Source: Ipomoea triloba
Lineage: Eukaryota > Streptophyta > Magnoliopsida > Solanales > Convolvulaceae
Assembly: GCF_003576645.1 (NCBI RefSeq)
Contig: NC_044917.1
Span: 5,742,673-5,806,672, forward strand
Direction: 5' to 3'
DNA length: 64,000 nt
Position numbers and translations under genes: made by a program. Positions within the stretch are counted from its first letter, which is position 1; each line of letters starts with the position of its first letter. The notes under the pieces are model-generated. The model saw nothing but the letters and a program-made list of their open reading frames with translations. It had not been told where the DNA came from and ran no database searches. Below, piece after piece: positions 27,651 to 40,000 of this stretch.

Positions 27651-29612
27651 ATGAGGAAAGTAATGGAGATAGCAGATGAGCCAGTCATTGTCAAGTCTAG
27701 TAGACTGAAATCTGATGTGTGGAATGATTTTGATAGAGTGAAAAAGGATGATACTTTTATAGCTATCTGTAGGCACTGTAATAGGAAACTTAATGGGTCT
27801 AGTACCAGTGGTACTTCACATTTGAGGAATCATTTACTTAGATGTAGGAGGAGAACAAACTATGATACAAGTCAGTTGCTCACAAGGGGCAAGAATAAGG
27901 ATAAAATGTTTGCTGCGGCAAATTGTACTTTTGACCAAGAGCAGAGAAAGGCCGAAGCTTTCAGCATTGTGAGGACTAAACTTGAACATGGATCTATGAA
28001 AGATGGAATCAACAGTAGAAGTTTGAACTTTGATAACAGGCAGAGTCGGCTTGATCTTGCTCGCATGATCATATTACATGGGTACCCTATGACTATGGTT
28101 GAGCATGTTGGATTTAGAATGTTTGTTAGAAATCTTCAACCTTTGTTTGACATTGCGACATTTGATGGAGTTGAGGCTGACTGTAGGGAAATTTATTTAA
28201 AGGAAAGACAAAAGGTATATGAGGAGTTGGATAAATTGCCTGGTAAGATTGGCCTTAGTGCTGATACATGGACTGCTAATGGAGATGCTGAATACTTATG
28301 CTTGACGGCTCATTACATTGACGATTTTTGGCAAGTGAAGAAGAAGATTCTGAACTTTTTACTGGTTGATCCTTCTCAGACAGATGACGGCATGCTTTCA
28401 GAAGTTATAATGACGAGTTTAAGAAATTGGGATATTGACCGAAAGTTGTTTTCTGTGACATTTGATAATCATTCTATATATGAGAAAATTGTTTGGAAAA
28501 TTAGAGAACAACTCTGCCAGCACAGATTTCTTCTTTGCAATGGGCAACTATTTGATATACCATGTGCAGCAAATCTTATTAAAATGATGGTTCAAGATAC
28601 TTTAGAGAAATCATGTGAGATTCTCCATAAGGTTCGGGAAAGTATTCGGTATGTTCAATGTTCTCAATCAACACAAGAAAAGTTCAATGAGATGGTTAAA
28701 CTTGTTGGAATTAGTAGCCAGAAATGCTTATGTCTTGATAATACACATCAGTGGAATTCGACATACGTCATGCTTGATGCTGCTTTAGAGTACAAAGATG
28801 TATTCCTCATTTTGCAAGAACATGACCCTCACACAGGAACATCCCTCTCTGGTGTAGACTGGGACAGGGTAAGTGCCTTAACTACCTTCGTAAAGCACTT
28901 TCACGAAGTTTCCAGCATTTTTAGAGGAAACAAGTGTAATACTGCAAATATTTATTTCCCTGAGATCTGCAATATTCATTTACATTTGATTGAGTGGTGT
29001 CAAAACTCGGATGATTTTATTCATTCATTGGCATTAAAAATGAAAAGCAGATTTGATGAATATTGGAAGAAATGCAGCTTGCCTCTGGCCATTGCAGCCA
29101 TCTTAGATCCACGATTCAAGCTGAAATTGGTTGAATATTACTATCCACAGATATACGGTGATGAATCTCAAAAATGCATTGATACTGTTTCAGATTGTAT
29201 GAAAGCACTATATACTGGCCATGCCATTTATTCACCATTAGCTTCCCATGGTTCATGTGATGGTTCTCTTGTTGGTACTGATTCTAGAGATCGGCTGAAA
29301 GGCTTTGACCGTTTCCTTCATGAAACATCAGAGAGTCAATCAGACTTGGACAAATACTTGGAGGAACCTCTTTTCCCCCGGACTGTGGACTTTAACATAT
29401 TGAATTGGTGGAAGGTTCATGCACCAAGGTATCCCATTCTATCTATGATGGCTTGCAACATTCTAGGAATTCCTATGTCAAAGGTTGGACCAGAGCTAAT
29501 GTACAGCACAGGGAATAGAGCTGTTGACAGTTATAGGAGTCCTCTGAGATCAGATACTCTACAAGCATTGATGTGTGCCCAGGATTGGATGCACAATGAT
29601 TTTGAAGGTTAA
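27651..29612 (+). CDS. hAT-transposase-derived BED zinc-finger protein, RICESLEEPER/DAYSLEEPER type (653 aa)
   Basis: One uninterrupted coding exon. I take the ATG at 27651 because a splice acceptor (CTCAACAG) ends at 27633, just upstream; an in-frame ATG at 27618 would fall within the intron. Domains: BED zinc finger at about 22-65 (C40, C43, H57, H61); a hAT ribonuclease-H-like region with SADTWTA near 204 and VTFDN near 269; a linker domain; and the C-terminal hAT dimerisation region from about 562 (LDKYLEEPLFPR, then FNILNWWKVHAPRYPILSMM). In active hAT transposases the RCxAH motif is conserved; here it reads PCAAN, so the histidine is lost. The intact frame without flanking terminal repeats suggests a domesticated, DNA-binding host gene, like the SLEEPER genes needed for plant development. 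It is not certain which SLEEPER orthologue this is. Confidence 0.85.
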   Translation: MRKVMEIADEPVIVKSSRLKSDVWNDFDRVKKDDTFIAICRHCNRKLNGSSTSGTSHLRNHLLRCRRRTNYDTSQLLTRGKNKDKMFAAANCTFDQEQRKAEAFSIVRTKLEHGSMKDGINSRSLNFDNRQSRLDLARMIILHGYPMTMVEHVGFRMFVRNLQPLFDIATFDGVEADCREIYLKERQKVYEELDKLPGKIGLSADTWTANGDAEYLCLTAHYIDDFWQVKKKILNFLLVDPSQTDDGMLSEVIMTSLRNWDIDRKLFSVTFDNHSIYEKIVWKIREQLCQHRFLLCNGQLFDIPCAANLIKMMVQDTLEKSCEILHKVRESIRYVQCSQSTQEKFNEMVKLVGISSQKCLCLDNTHQWNSTYVMLDAALEYKDVFLILQEHDPHTGTSLSGVDWDRVSALTTFVKHFHEVSSIFRGNKCNTANIYFPEICNIHLHLIEWCQNSDDFIHSLALKMKSRFDEYWKKCSLPLAIAAILDPRFKLKLVEYYYPQIYGDESQKCIDTVSDCMKALYTGHAIYSPLASHGSCDGSLVGTDSRDRLKGFDRFLHETSESQSDLDKYLEEPLFPRTVDFNILNWWKVHAPRYPILSMMACNILGIPMSKVGPELMYSTGNRAVDSYRSPLRSDTLQALMCAQDWMHNDFEG

Positions 29613-29735
29613 CAACTTACATAATGTTTCTAATTTTTTTACCAATTTATATTTGATACTAGCAGATGACCATAATTGTTTGTTACCACAGATGCAAAGG
29701 CTTCGTCGGGCTCTGCTATTTTTGCATTAAGCTAG
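29608..29735 (+). other. possible 3' intron giving an alternative C-terminus
   Basis: A GT at 29608 and a TTACCACAG acceptor ending at 29691 would splice GAAG to ATGCAAAGG. That replaces the terminal Gly-stop by DAKASSGSAIFALS and a TAG at 29733-29735. The unspliced form stops at 29612. Both are compatible with the sequence. Splicing is inferred, not seen. Confidence 0.4.
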
Positions 29736-30616
29736 GATGAAAAACAGTAGCAAGACTTTGGTGCACTTTTCTGGTCTAGCATCATCATTCTTTTGTGAAG
29801 TGTGTACATATTTTTCTGTGAAGTCTCTGCCTCTCTCAAATTTAGTAGGAAAGTATATATTTTGTATAAATACTTTTTGGCCTAAAGCATGAACATAAGG
29901 AATGCTTGGTATGGTTTTGCCTAGTCTTGCTTCTACATCCATCTTTATTTGTGTGGTTGTGCAATATCTTGGTGGATAATGAATGATTGAGTTTGGCAGA
30001 ATTATGAGAAGTTTAAAGTAAGGGCAAAAGATGCTGAATATTGTAAATGGACCCCACAAAACAGCACTTGGGCATTTTACAATCAGGTATGTGTCTATTT
30101 CTATGCAATCATTGTCAGCAATACTCCAGAGCATACGTCCTTTGTTTGATGCATTTAATGAGGAAAAGCATTATACCCATTCAAGAGGGTTTTCCATTTA
30201 CACAAGCAATATACGCTAATTTAATGTTTGGATTAAAACTGTAAATCCTCTTAAATTGAAATCTTAAAACTTTGTGTATCATCTCCCTCCCTCTCCCGGG
30301 CCATTTCTCCTTGCTCTTGGGATAATGTTTATTCTGCTCTGTTTTTCACTAAAACTGCAACCACATGGCTGTGCCCATGTTGGGTAAATCATGTGAGTAA
30401 TGGATGCCAAAGTCTTGGCTTCTTTTGACCAGCTGATTGTGTATTGGTCACCATTCACAATTATTAAGCTAAGGAATCTTTCTTCATTTGCATATCAACT
30501 TGCATTCTTATTTATCATTTTGTTGTTTTCACCGTCAATTTGGCTAAATATAAATTTCAATTTTGACAATGTCTATGCGTTAATTTAGTATTATTTCTAA
30601 AGTATTTTAACATCGA

Positions 30617-30799
30617 ATCATAATCAAGTGCAAATTAGCCTTAACCTGCGAACTTGATGAACTATTGAAGGATCCATCGCAACTACTATGTGGTTGCACC
30701 GCAACGACTCCCAGACATGCCCGGAGGACCTTTGCGGTGCAATCCTTTCAGTAGTTTGTAGGTTCGCACGTTAAGGTTAGTTCGCACCTGATTATATGC
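30617..30799. mobile_element. short foldback MITE
   Basis: Outer ends are complementary: left ATAATCAAGTGCAAATTAGC, right reverse complement ATAATCAGGTGCGAACTAAC. The arms extend for about 63 bp through CCTTAAC-TGCGAAC and ACTATTGAAGGAT to the CGCAA blocks. About 183 bp in all. The target duplication is unclear. Confidence 0.65.
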
Positions 30800-31255
30800 G
30801 TGTGTGCGTCCGCGCGTACTGGGTAAGGGGCCTTGTAATCCTAACCAATAGTCTGATTGCGTAACTCGCAATTTACTTCTGCAACGGTTGTAGGAGTGGG
30901 ATTTTGAGGGTTTAGGATCAGTCCGACGAAATTGAGTTCACTTAAGTATTAAAAAAATCACAAAGAGATGAACCAATATAAGTTATTCATAGTTGATTAG
31001 TTCAAAGTTCAGACCAAAAAGGATAATAGGTCACTCCTATTGGGAGGCAAACTTAAAATCTTATAGTTACCAAATTAATCACCTGACCCATTTGGCTGGG
31101 GTTGTCCCAACTTATATTTGTTTTTCTTTTAAAAAATAGAATATGCGGTCAAAATTGTGTCGTATAATTGTACTGACTATTAAAAAGTTAGCTTCTTAAA
31201 ATTTAAAGAATATTATTTTGTTTTATGAAATCCCAAAATGAAAGTTGAATGAAGA

Positions 31256-31394
31256 AGAATACTCCCACATGGATGATGAGAGTGGGTTCGAGCCTCAGTG
31301 GAGGCAATTGTTGATTCGTTGTGCTTCAGTAGGTTGAGAAAGTAGCTATGAACAGATACTACATTGTAACTGAGTCAGTAGTACTTAAAAAAGA
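31256..31394 (+). mobile_element. tRNA-derived SINE copy 3 (5'-truncated)
   Basis: B-box GGTTCGAGCC at 31285-31294, then the shared body (TTGTGCTTCAGTAGGTTGAG, AAAGTAGCTATGAACAGATA) and the GAGTCAGTAGTACTTAAAAA tail. The A-box region seen in the copy at 49750 is missing. Confidence 0.65.
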
Positions 31395-33394
31395 AAAAGA
31401 AAAAGAGAAACTTCATCGTATTGTATTGATTTGAACAGCGTGAAATATGCACAAAAGTGCATGACTTGACTACTTGAGTCAAGGAATGAAGTCTATTTTC
31501 TTTATTCAACAAATTAAAGTGTACCTTACCTTAATTTATACCTGACACGAGTGATGAGCTCAACTTGTCTGCCTAATAATCTCTTCAAAAAAAGGTGGAC
31601 TCTCTCCTTATTAGAATGAGGATTATGTTTTTTTCCCTCTAATATTTCATAGTTAGAATTAATAGTTTCATATTATTAACCGTCAGAGAGTACCGATTTT
31701 AAACTAAAAGAAATAGAAGTAATAGTGGCTAAAATTAAAATTAAAAGGATACATGTTAGGTTAAAATTACATACAATCGTAATAAATCGTTAAAACATTG
31801 TAGAATCATAGTTTGATTTTTGTCGATACCTTATCAGTCAAACTTGTAGCTGAAAGTCTTTCTAGTACAATTTAAATCTCGTGTAATTTACAAACTATTA
31901 CAAAGGAATATGATTTATCCCGTGCACACCAGATCTCACGCAGTGATTACGAATTTATCTTATTACTCAACAAACGAAAAGACAATGGGACCACAGACGC
32001 AACATATAATGTCTAAGGTTGGAAGTAGCATCAAGTATGTGTTGATGGTGAAAGGTGCAAAGAATTCAATGGCTGCACCTAATGTCCTAATGGTCATAAA
32101 TACCACGCAGCCCCTTGTCAGTATTTCACCTCCTAACGTATTCGCCCGTTGGTCTTAATTAAAGAGAACCAAAGTTGGGTGCAATTGATGAAAAAAAAAA
32201 ACACACGCACACTAATCCGTGTGGATATTATTAAAATGTATGATATTGTGTGCGACACATCATGTGCGTGTAGATGATTTGTTTGAAAATTTAGTAAGCA
32301 AGGACGGACAAGTAACAAATAATATGTTATGGGCATATATAGTTATAATTTTTTTTTAAATAAATCGTGTATTTTACTATATTTAATTTGACTTTAATTT
32401 TGTGAACAAAAAAAGGTAAAATTATTTTGATTTTATATGAGGATTGTGGAGATGGACTCATAAAATGTTTGTTTTTCATCCTTGATTCTCTAACATGCGG
32501 TGGTTGATATGTGTCATTTTTCATCCGTGTTTGATTGGAATACTAAGCTTGTGACTAAATTTAGTCATTTCTATATGGTTATGAATTATGTTTGGTTAAA
32601 TTAAAATTAAAGTTGAGTGCCTAACTATTATTGTAGTTGTAAATGTAAAAGTAAAATAAATTCACATGTTCAACTATCATTGTAAAGTAAATGTTTTTAT
32701 AACATTCACTTGCCAATTCAAAGTTCCTATGCTTATAAGATAGTGATGAGTTTAGGTCAACCTAGGTGATGGTTGATCAACACGTACCCAGAAGAACTAA
32801 GTGCCACAAATATAATTGGGTGGAGGGTAAGGACTAAGGAGAACAAGCAAGTAAATATGGAAATGAAGGGAGATGTGTTATTTGTCTAAGTCAGAGTTTT
32901 CATGAGTTGCATTGATTGGAACTTTAGGTCAAAATGGTGCTTAAAGAAAAGTGTTATTTGGTCAAGAACTTGCTATATAACTCTTCAAGTGTGGATTCTC
33001 CTCCACCGTTCTCATTAAATAAGAGGGTATTTATATATACTAGTTTCATGACATTAATTTAGAAGTTGATTTTGAGGGGGCCATCATTAGTCCTAGTACG
33101 TACATCATCATTACTTGTAGAAATTACATCTTAGACTGCGAGTAATTCACAAGCTTTGCCCCTATCTCCCAATGCGGTGACCTTCACCGCGCTCTAAACT
33201 TAGCTTGTTGACTTTTTTCTATGTATGGGGCCATATATGGTGGCGGCCTGGGATCTAGTTAGGAACTTCTTTTGGGCACTCCCTTTTCTTATTTTTGGAT
33301 TGGGTCGTGTTTGGGCCAACCATGTTCGTTTATTCTATCAAATAATAATTTAAAATAAAAGTTTAGTAAATCACGCTTTTGTTAGTTTCTCAAT

Positions 33395-33551
33395 TGTAAA
33401 TGTGGTGTAGATTTAGTTACTCAATTATTCACCATGCAGATTAAGACACTAGTTTTTGAACTAATAATTTGGTTCTTGAGGTGAATAGTTTCTTAAAAAT
33501 TATAAGGACCTACATGATGAAAAGTTGAGTGACTAAATCTACACCATAATA
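33395..33551. repeat. short inverted repeat
   Basis: Left arm GTGGTGTAGATTTAGTTACT and right arm (reverse complement) ATGGTGTAGATTTAGTCACT continue pairing for about 40 bp. Probably a small MITE or foldback remnant. No flanking duplication recognised. Confidence 0.5.
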
Positions 33552-36499
33552 ACAATATATTGAAGTATTACAACAATCATTTTCTCTATAAAAGAATTCA
33601 TATTAAATTTCTTCCAGTAAAGATTTAAAAAAAAAAAAAAACAAAAACTATATACATGAATACATCCAAATTTGGAGGATATGACTAGTACTTATTTAAA
33701 AATTTACTCTTGACTAGAAGGGAGCAGTTAATATCTTTAACAAATTAAATAAAAAGAACAAGCTAGCTAGCTAGCTAAGAGAAACTTGAGATTTGTATAG
33801 ATTTTGAAAATGTCCAATTTTGTTTTGGAAAGAGAAATGCTACGCGTTGTTACAAACTTAGAAACTAAAAATATATAGTAATAGTAAAATATATAGTAAA
33901 AGATATGTCTTAAAACATTTTTTAGTGTTTGTAGCAACAAAAAGTGATAACAACTTCAAGGCTGCTCTTCCTAGGCTACTCTTCAACCTTTCTATTTGAG
34001 GAAACCTATGGCGTAGGATGAGTAATAATTATGGTTCCACTTAGACGAGGTCAAATGATCCATTTCCCATTATAATTTTATTTCACAATCTACTTTAATT
34101 TGGATTATATTTATATATTTTCCATAAGGTATTATGTTTGTTATGCATAATTAATTAAGCAAACATCTTTATCCTCTATAGTTGTGAGGGTAGTGGACTA
34201 TTTTGATCACTGTCTAACAAATTATCAGAGCTTTCTGTTAATAATCGAATTCATGAACAAGCAATTAAATGTGTGTATATGTGTGTGTATATATATATAT
34301 ATTAAATCTTATATATTTTACTAACAAAAAACTTATATACTATACAATTCAAACTTCTCTAAAAAAAAGAATTGTATATATACTAGTGTAAATTAAACAC
34401 ACGTCTCCTTTTTCAAATGTGGGACAAATGCTCTTTACAAGCATCCTTTCCAACTCTATTTTTCTCAATGGTACAATGATACATTTTGAGAATCAATTTC
34501 TCATTCACCTATTATTCATTCTGTGCATATAATATATCAACTTAAATCTCTCACTTAGGAGAATATGAATCTACTTTGCCTTGACCCAAATAAAAATAAG
34601 GATCTCATTATAAATTATATTACAAAATGAACACTTGAATGTCATTTTAATTCAATTTTTCAATCAAAAATATATATAAAAATATCGCACCATAATCATT
34701 TTTTTTAACTCTCTGTTGATGGGACACAAACATTCCTACTTTTCACATCTCTCAACTATTTCAAATCAAATCTTACTTAGAAGAAAAGCTACATTAGTGT
34801 AAAACATTGAGTTTGTACTAACAAGTGAAGGTTATTTGAATTAGTAAGAATCATTCACTGTACTAACAAGCTAAGCTGGCAGAAATCTCCTTGATATGTT
34901 AAACAATCTGTAAATTTTATTGTAAATCTCTCTTCTTCTTTTTTCTTTTTTATTATTATTTTATTTTATGTAGATGGAGTAAATTGATTTGCGAAACTTT
35001 GTGGTGCAAAAAGAAAGAAGAATATTGTAAGGCAAAACTAGTAATATTATCTTTTTTCCCCCCCTACAAATAATACATTAATCATTTTTAGTCCATATAC
35101 TACATGATGAAGCACACTGGTTATTCACATTTGCCTACTCCAAATCAAATCTTACCAACTAGTGAGATTACTTAACTTTTTAAAAAATTTTTTTTACTTA
35201 AATTTGATTCAAATTATCACAATGATACTATGGCCAAATTTGCCCTATCACATGAGAAAGGCACTCGGGTTTTTGACTTCTCTAGCACCCATCCATACTA
35301 TCTTGATTGATGACAAGATGGGAGTGTCGAGAGCCAAAAGAGTCCGCGTGGATAATAGCAAAGATTGATCTTTTAATTTGGGAGTTTCTCTCCATCTTTA
35401 TAAAAAAAATTATGACAATTGTAAATTTTATAGTGGAGAAATTTTGGGAAGTAAAAAGAAAGATGGATCCCACGCAAGATATGGGCCAAAAGGGAGAGAT
35501 GGGAACTAAAAGCAGCTAAAAGTGTATGATGAAGTAGTTGTAGGCTTACCATAAATGAAGTGAGTTATGGGAGCTAGAGGCGAAGTTGACAACTACATCA
35601 CATGCCACTCTTCCTCATTTGCGTCACCTCTTCAATTCCAATTCCCATACATCAATTATATTCAATAATAAACATTCTCATAATTATTTACTGACAGATT
35701 AATTTTTTTTTTTCTCTGGCTGGGGTAAGTTGCACTTTTTTTCTTTTTATTAATCTTTTCATCAGTTCCAATATAGGGAAGGTGAAAAAGTTTTCAACCA
35801 TGGGTAAAATATCATCAGCTTTATAAAAAAAAAAAATCAAAAAAAATCAAAAGAGATGGAAAGATCCAAAAGCAAATTCGATCTTAAAAAAATAAAAATA
35901 AAAAACAATACCAGAAGTCAGAACACCAAAGTTACGTTCTCTTCCCACAATATACCCTGGTAGTCAAAGTTCTATTTTTCTTTTAATCTCACGTAATAGT
36001 CACTTTCCAAAGTCTAAGGGGATAAAAAAATTTCATCAAAATATTTCACTATATGATATGTGAATTGGAATTGACCCGCTAACTATCTGTTAAAAAAATA
36101 AATATATTGCAAATGGTGAAAGATTTTAGTGAAAATTTTTTATCTATAAAGACCGTGTGACCTAAGTTTAGTTTCGTTACGTTCTTACGTGCATATTAAA
36201 TTCTTTATTTAAGAGTGCTTAATCTAATTAACAAAAGAATTTTTATATAGATGAATTATTATTGCATTACAGTATTGGTCTCCAATTACCTTTTTCCCAG
36301 GTCAGGCCAGGCCATTCAATTCCCTTTTATCCATACCTGAGAAAAATGGATTCTGATGAAAGTCCATTTTAAAATTCTGAGCTATAACATACATACAGAT
36401 ACATAAAAAAAATGGAATGGTATAGTGTATATATATAGAGAGAGAGAACGTAGAGATACAAAGTAAAGATACAAAGGATTGTTGTTGAAAGGTCTATTT

Positions 36500-37002
36500 C
36501 TTGCATCTATAAATATATACCTTCTTCTTTCTCCAACTGACTTCCATTTTCTGCAAGCCTCAGCTCGGCCTCCCTGTTAACAGCTAGCTAGCTAGCATAG
36601 AGAGGCGGTGGAGGTGATTATTATTATTATTATTATTATTCATTTATTTTATTTTATTGAAAAGAAGAGGCAAGAAGAAGAAGCTATCTAGCTAAGAAAT
36701 TTGTTGTTTGTTTGTTTTTTCCTTTACCTGGCGTGGTTAGGGTGAGTGATCATATTCATTCATATGGGAGAGAAAGAAAAAGAAATTGATTTGATTAATT
36801 ATATTCTTTCATCTATCATCCTAAACATAAACAAGTCGTAACTGAAAATCTTGTTTTGCTGCTTTCGGTTGCACCAAAAATATACTTGGTTCACTGTTAG
36901 TATTCCCCAATTCAGGCTTGAAACCTTATCCCCTCTCTAACCATCTTGTTTTGCTTATTTCAGCTTTAATTTGCGAGGTTTAAGTAAGTAAAGATAAGAT
37001 CC
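36500..37002 (+). promoter_or_regulatory. core promoter, 5'UTR and leader intron of the MADS gene
   Basis: TATA-like TATAAATATA at 36508-36517. The presumed 5'UTR follows (CT-rich start, (TTA)n at about 36620-36640). A leader intron is predicted from GTGAGT at 36742 to TTTCAG ending 36963, 39 bp before the ATG. A leader intron is usual in AGAMOUS-clade genes. Coordinates of transcription start are inferred. Confidence 0.55.
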
Positions 37003-40000
37003 ATGGATTTTCCGAATCAAGCATTGGAGGAAGAGGAGTCTTCTCACAGGAAATCTGGAAGGGGAAAGATTGAAATCAAGCGCATAGAGAACACTACCAA
37101 TCGGCAAGTCACCTTCTGCAAGCGCCGTAACGGCCTTCTCAAGAAGGCTTATGAGTTGTCTGTGCTTTGTGATGCTGAGGTTGCTCTCATCGTCTTCTCC
37201 ACTCGCGGCCGTCTTTATGAATATGCTAATAACAGGTCTCTCTCTCTCTCTCTTCTCTCTCTCTCATTATCACTTCCATCTTTCAAGCTTTAATTTAGCT
37301 TCAATTGTGTCAAGGACCGGACTGCAACCACATTATTCCATGGATTTTCTCATCTCTTTTTCTAGCTTTTACATTAGATTTTTCTTAGCAACGTAACAAA
37401 CAAACCGTTCATTATATTGTCTGATCTGATCTTCCGTTTTCTTATTTCTGTTCATCTCTCTCATAAACGTAGCCTACCTCTCTTATGCATCGTCCTTCTC
37501 TTCCTTTCTCTATTTTACATTCAGATCTGTTATAAGGTCAAGAAAAATGAGAGAGTTTTTGAAAGAATCACACCTTCCCTTTCTATGATTCTATCTCTCC
37601 TATCAATTCTTTTCTCTCAGATGTCATATGCTTTCATTTGCTGTTGTTTGTCTTCTTCCTTTGGGAACCTACATGTCAGCTCAGAGATCACAGATGGAAT
37701 AGCCTATGAGGTTGAAGATTAGGGTTCCAAAAGGGTATAAACTCAAATCTCATCTTCAACAACTCCCCACTTTCAAACGTGTCAGTGCTAAATTAGGGTT
37801 CTTTTTTGGTTAGCATCTCCAATTTTCTTTTCTTCACCTTCTTGACCATTCTGCCCCTACAACCAAGCAATTAGGGCATGATTATGCCACCATACAAACC
37901 TACACCTTCAAACTTCTAATTTAACTTCACAATTAGCTAGCTCAATAATATAAGATTTTGCGGGATCTAGTTGAAACTGACAACTGACTCAATAATATAA
38001 GATAGTTTGGGATCAATCTGAACTGAAGCCCTGTTTGGTAAATTAGTTGTTAACTGATAATTGGTATAATTTCTTTTCTCAAAAAGTTAATTGAAAAAGT
38101 TGCTTTGAGCAGCTTTTTGAATTTTAGCATTTTGGAGTTACAAAAAACTGATTAACAAAATACTTATATTGATTTTTTAATCAAGTTAAACAGTTAATAG
38201 TGGTCAAATAAGCCAAAATTGACTAATAAACTAACTATTTTACCAAACAGAGTTAAAAACTTTTTTTAAGCACAATTAAGGGTGTGTTTGGTTCATGGGT
38301 TTGCACACTAGGAATGAGAATCAAAATCATAGTTAGTGTTTGGTTGACAACTTTTTAAAACACAACTACGAAATTTTTTATTTTTATTTTTGAAAAAACA
38401 ACTATGGGATTTGATTACCCATTCAATTAAAAACATCAATCCCTAATTAAAAACGAGTATCATTTCATTTTATTGGTAATATGATTTTTAAGTTTGGATT
38501 AATGTTTTTAGATTTTTTTATTTGATTTTTTTGTTCATATTTGTGCTTTTGATTGCCTTAATTCGTTACTTTTATATTTTTAAAACATTTATCCCATTAT
38601 AGAGTCATATATAACCAAACATCAATATTGGTAATCATTCCAATTCCACCATACTACCAAACATGCAAAATATTTTCACCAAAACTCATTACCATTACCA
38701 AATATTTGATTTTCATTCTGATTCCGATTCCCTTATGCAAACCAAACAGACCCTAAATTATTATTAGTAAATGGAAAGAAGGGTAATTATGGTAGTATAT
38801 ACGTTTAGCTAGGGGTTTAATGTATATGATGACAACTGAGATCAAATCAGGCATATGTAACACTCAGACAAGAATCTCTGGTCACGTCACAGACGTGATT
38901 TTTCATTATCATTCAGTTCAATTAAGGCTGAAGAACAAGAAGATATGTGACACGCCATTCAATTCCTAGCTAGCTTGCAGTTTTCTTATAATAAATCCCA
39001 GCCATAAAGTTTTATCTCAAAGGTGAAAATTTTTATCCTTTCTCTACTTCCCTTCTCTCATTTCTCCCTGCAACTCCTTCCTCAATTTTGACTCCGTACG
39101 TGATGCTTCAAAAATGTATGTACGTAGAGATCAAACTATAGTAAAAAATCAATTAAACTTCACTGCTGCATATATATATGTGTATGCATCTTTGTATGTG
39201 TGTATATGTACCCTATAACCACCATACATGGTCTTTATTTGGTCCATCTAATAACTTGTCTAATTTGTGATTGATTAAATTTGAATCTTTATAATAATAT
39301 ATGTCTTACATATATGGGAATACATATGGTTTGTGTTTTATTCACCGGGGTAATCCTAGAATAAATTATCAAAAAATTTAGGGTATGAATTATAGCTTGT
39401 AAAGGAAATTAAGATCCCTTTTTCAGTACACAGATTAAGTATTTATACATGTAAAAAAAACTTAGTAGTTACAATCAAGACAATATATATAATCCAGTCA
39501 CGTAAATATGACACTCATCAATGGAGTGTTATATGTAGTTAGTCTTGGAATAGATGCCAAAGAAAGTTGTAATAGATTGTATTGACTATGAAGCACCTAA
39601 ATTGTCTTGATCTTTTAGTGATCTTGATTAGGGGCTTAGATCTAGATGATTTTAACATTGCCAAGTGATTGCGACTTGAGGCATTGAATAATTAGGTTGA
39701 ATCACAATGACTTGATATACCTCAATAGCAAATTATGAGGTTCACATTGTCATGTGAACTTTGATACATGTTCATTTTTAGTACATCGTAGATTCATTTT
39801 TAGGGCATTGTAAGTTAAAATAAACATGTAATGCACTAAAAATGAATTTGCATTATACTAAAGATGAATATATATTAAATGTCCATCTTATGCAAACCTT
39901 ATCCACAGAATGAGCATTAATACCTTGATCCCATGAGACATTAGAAACTCTAACACATACATAATACATAGGATGGGTATGGGGGAGATTGAAACAAACA

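Larger units (their letters stand above)
29736..36500. other. 6.8-kb gene-free stretch
   Basis: 3' flank of the SLEEPER-like gene, then AT-rich intergenic DNA containing a foldback MITE (30617-30799), a SINE (31256-31394) and a second small palindrome (about 33395-33551). No coding region is supported. Short frames such as 31910-32158 and 35162-35368 lack recognisable content. The last part is presumably the upstream regulatory region of the MADS gene. Confidence 0.5.
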
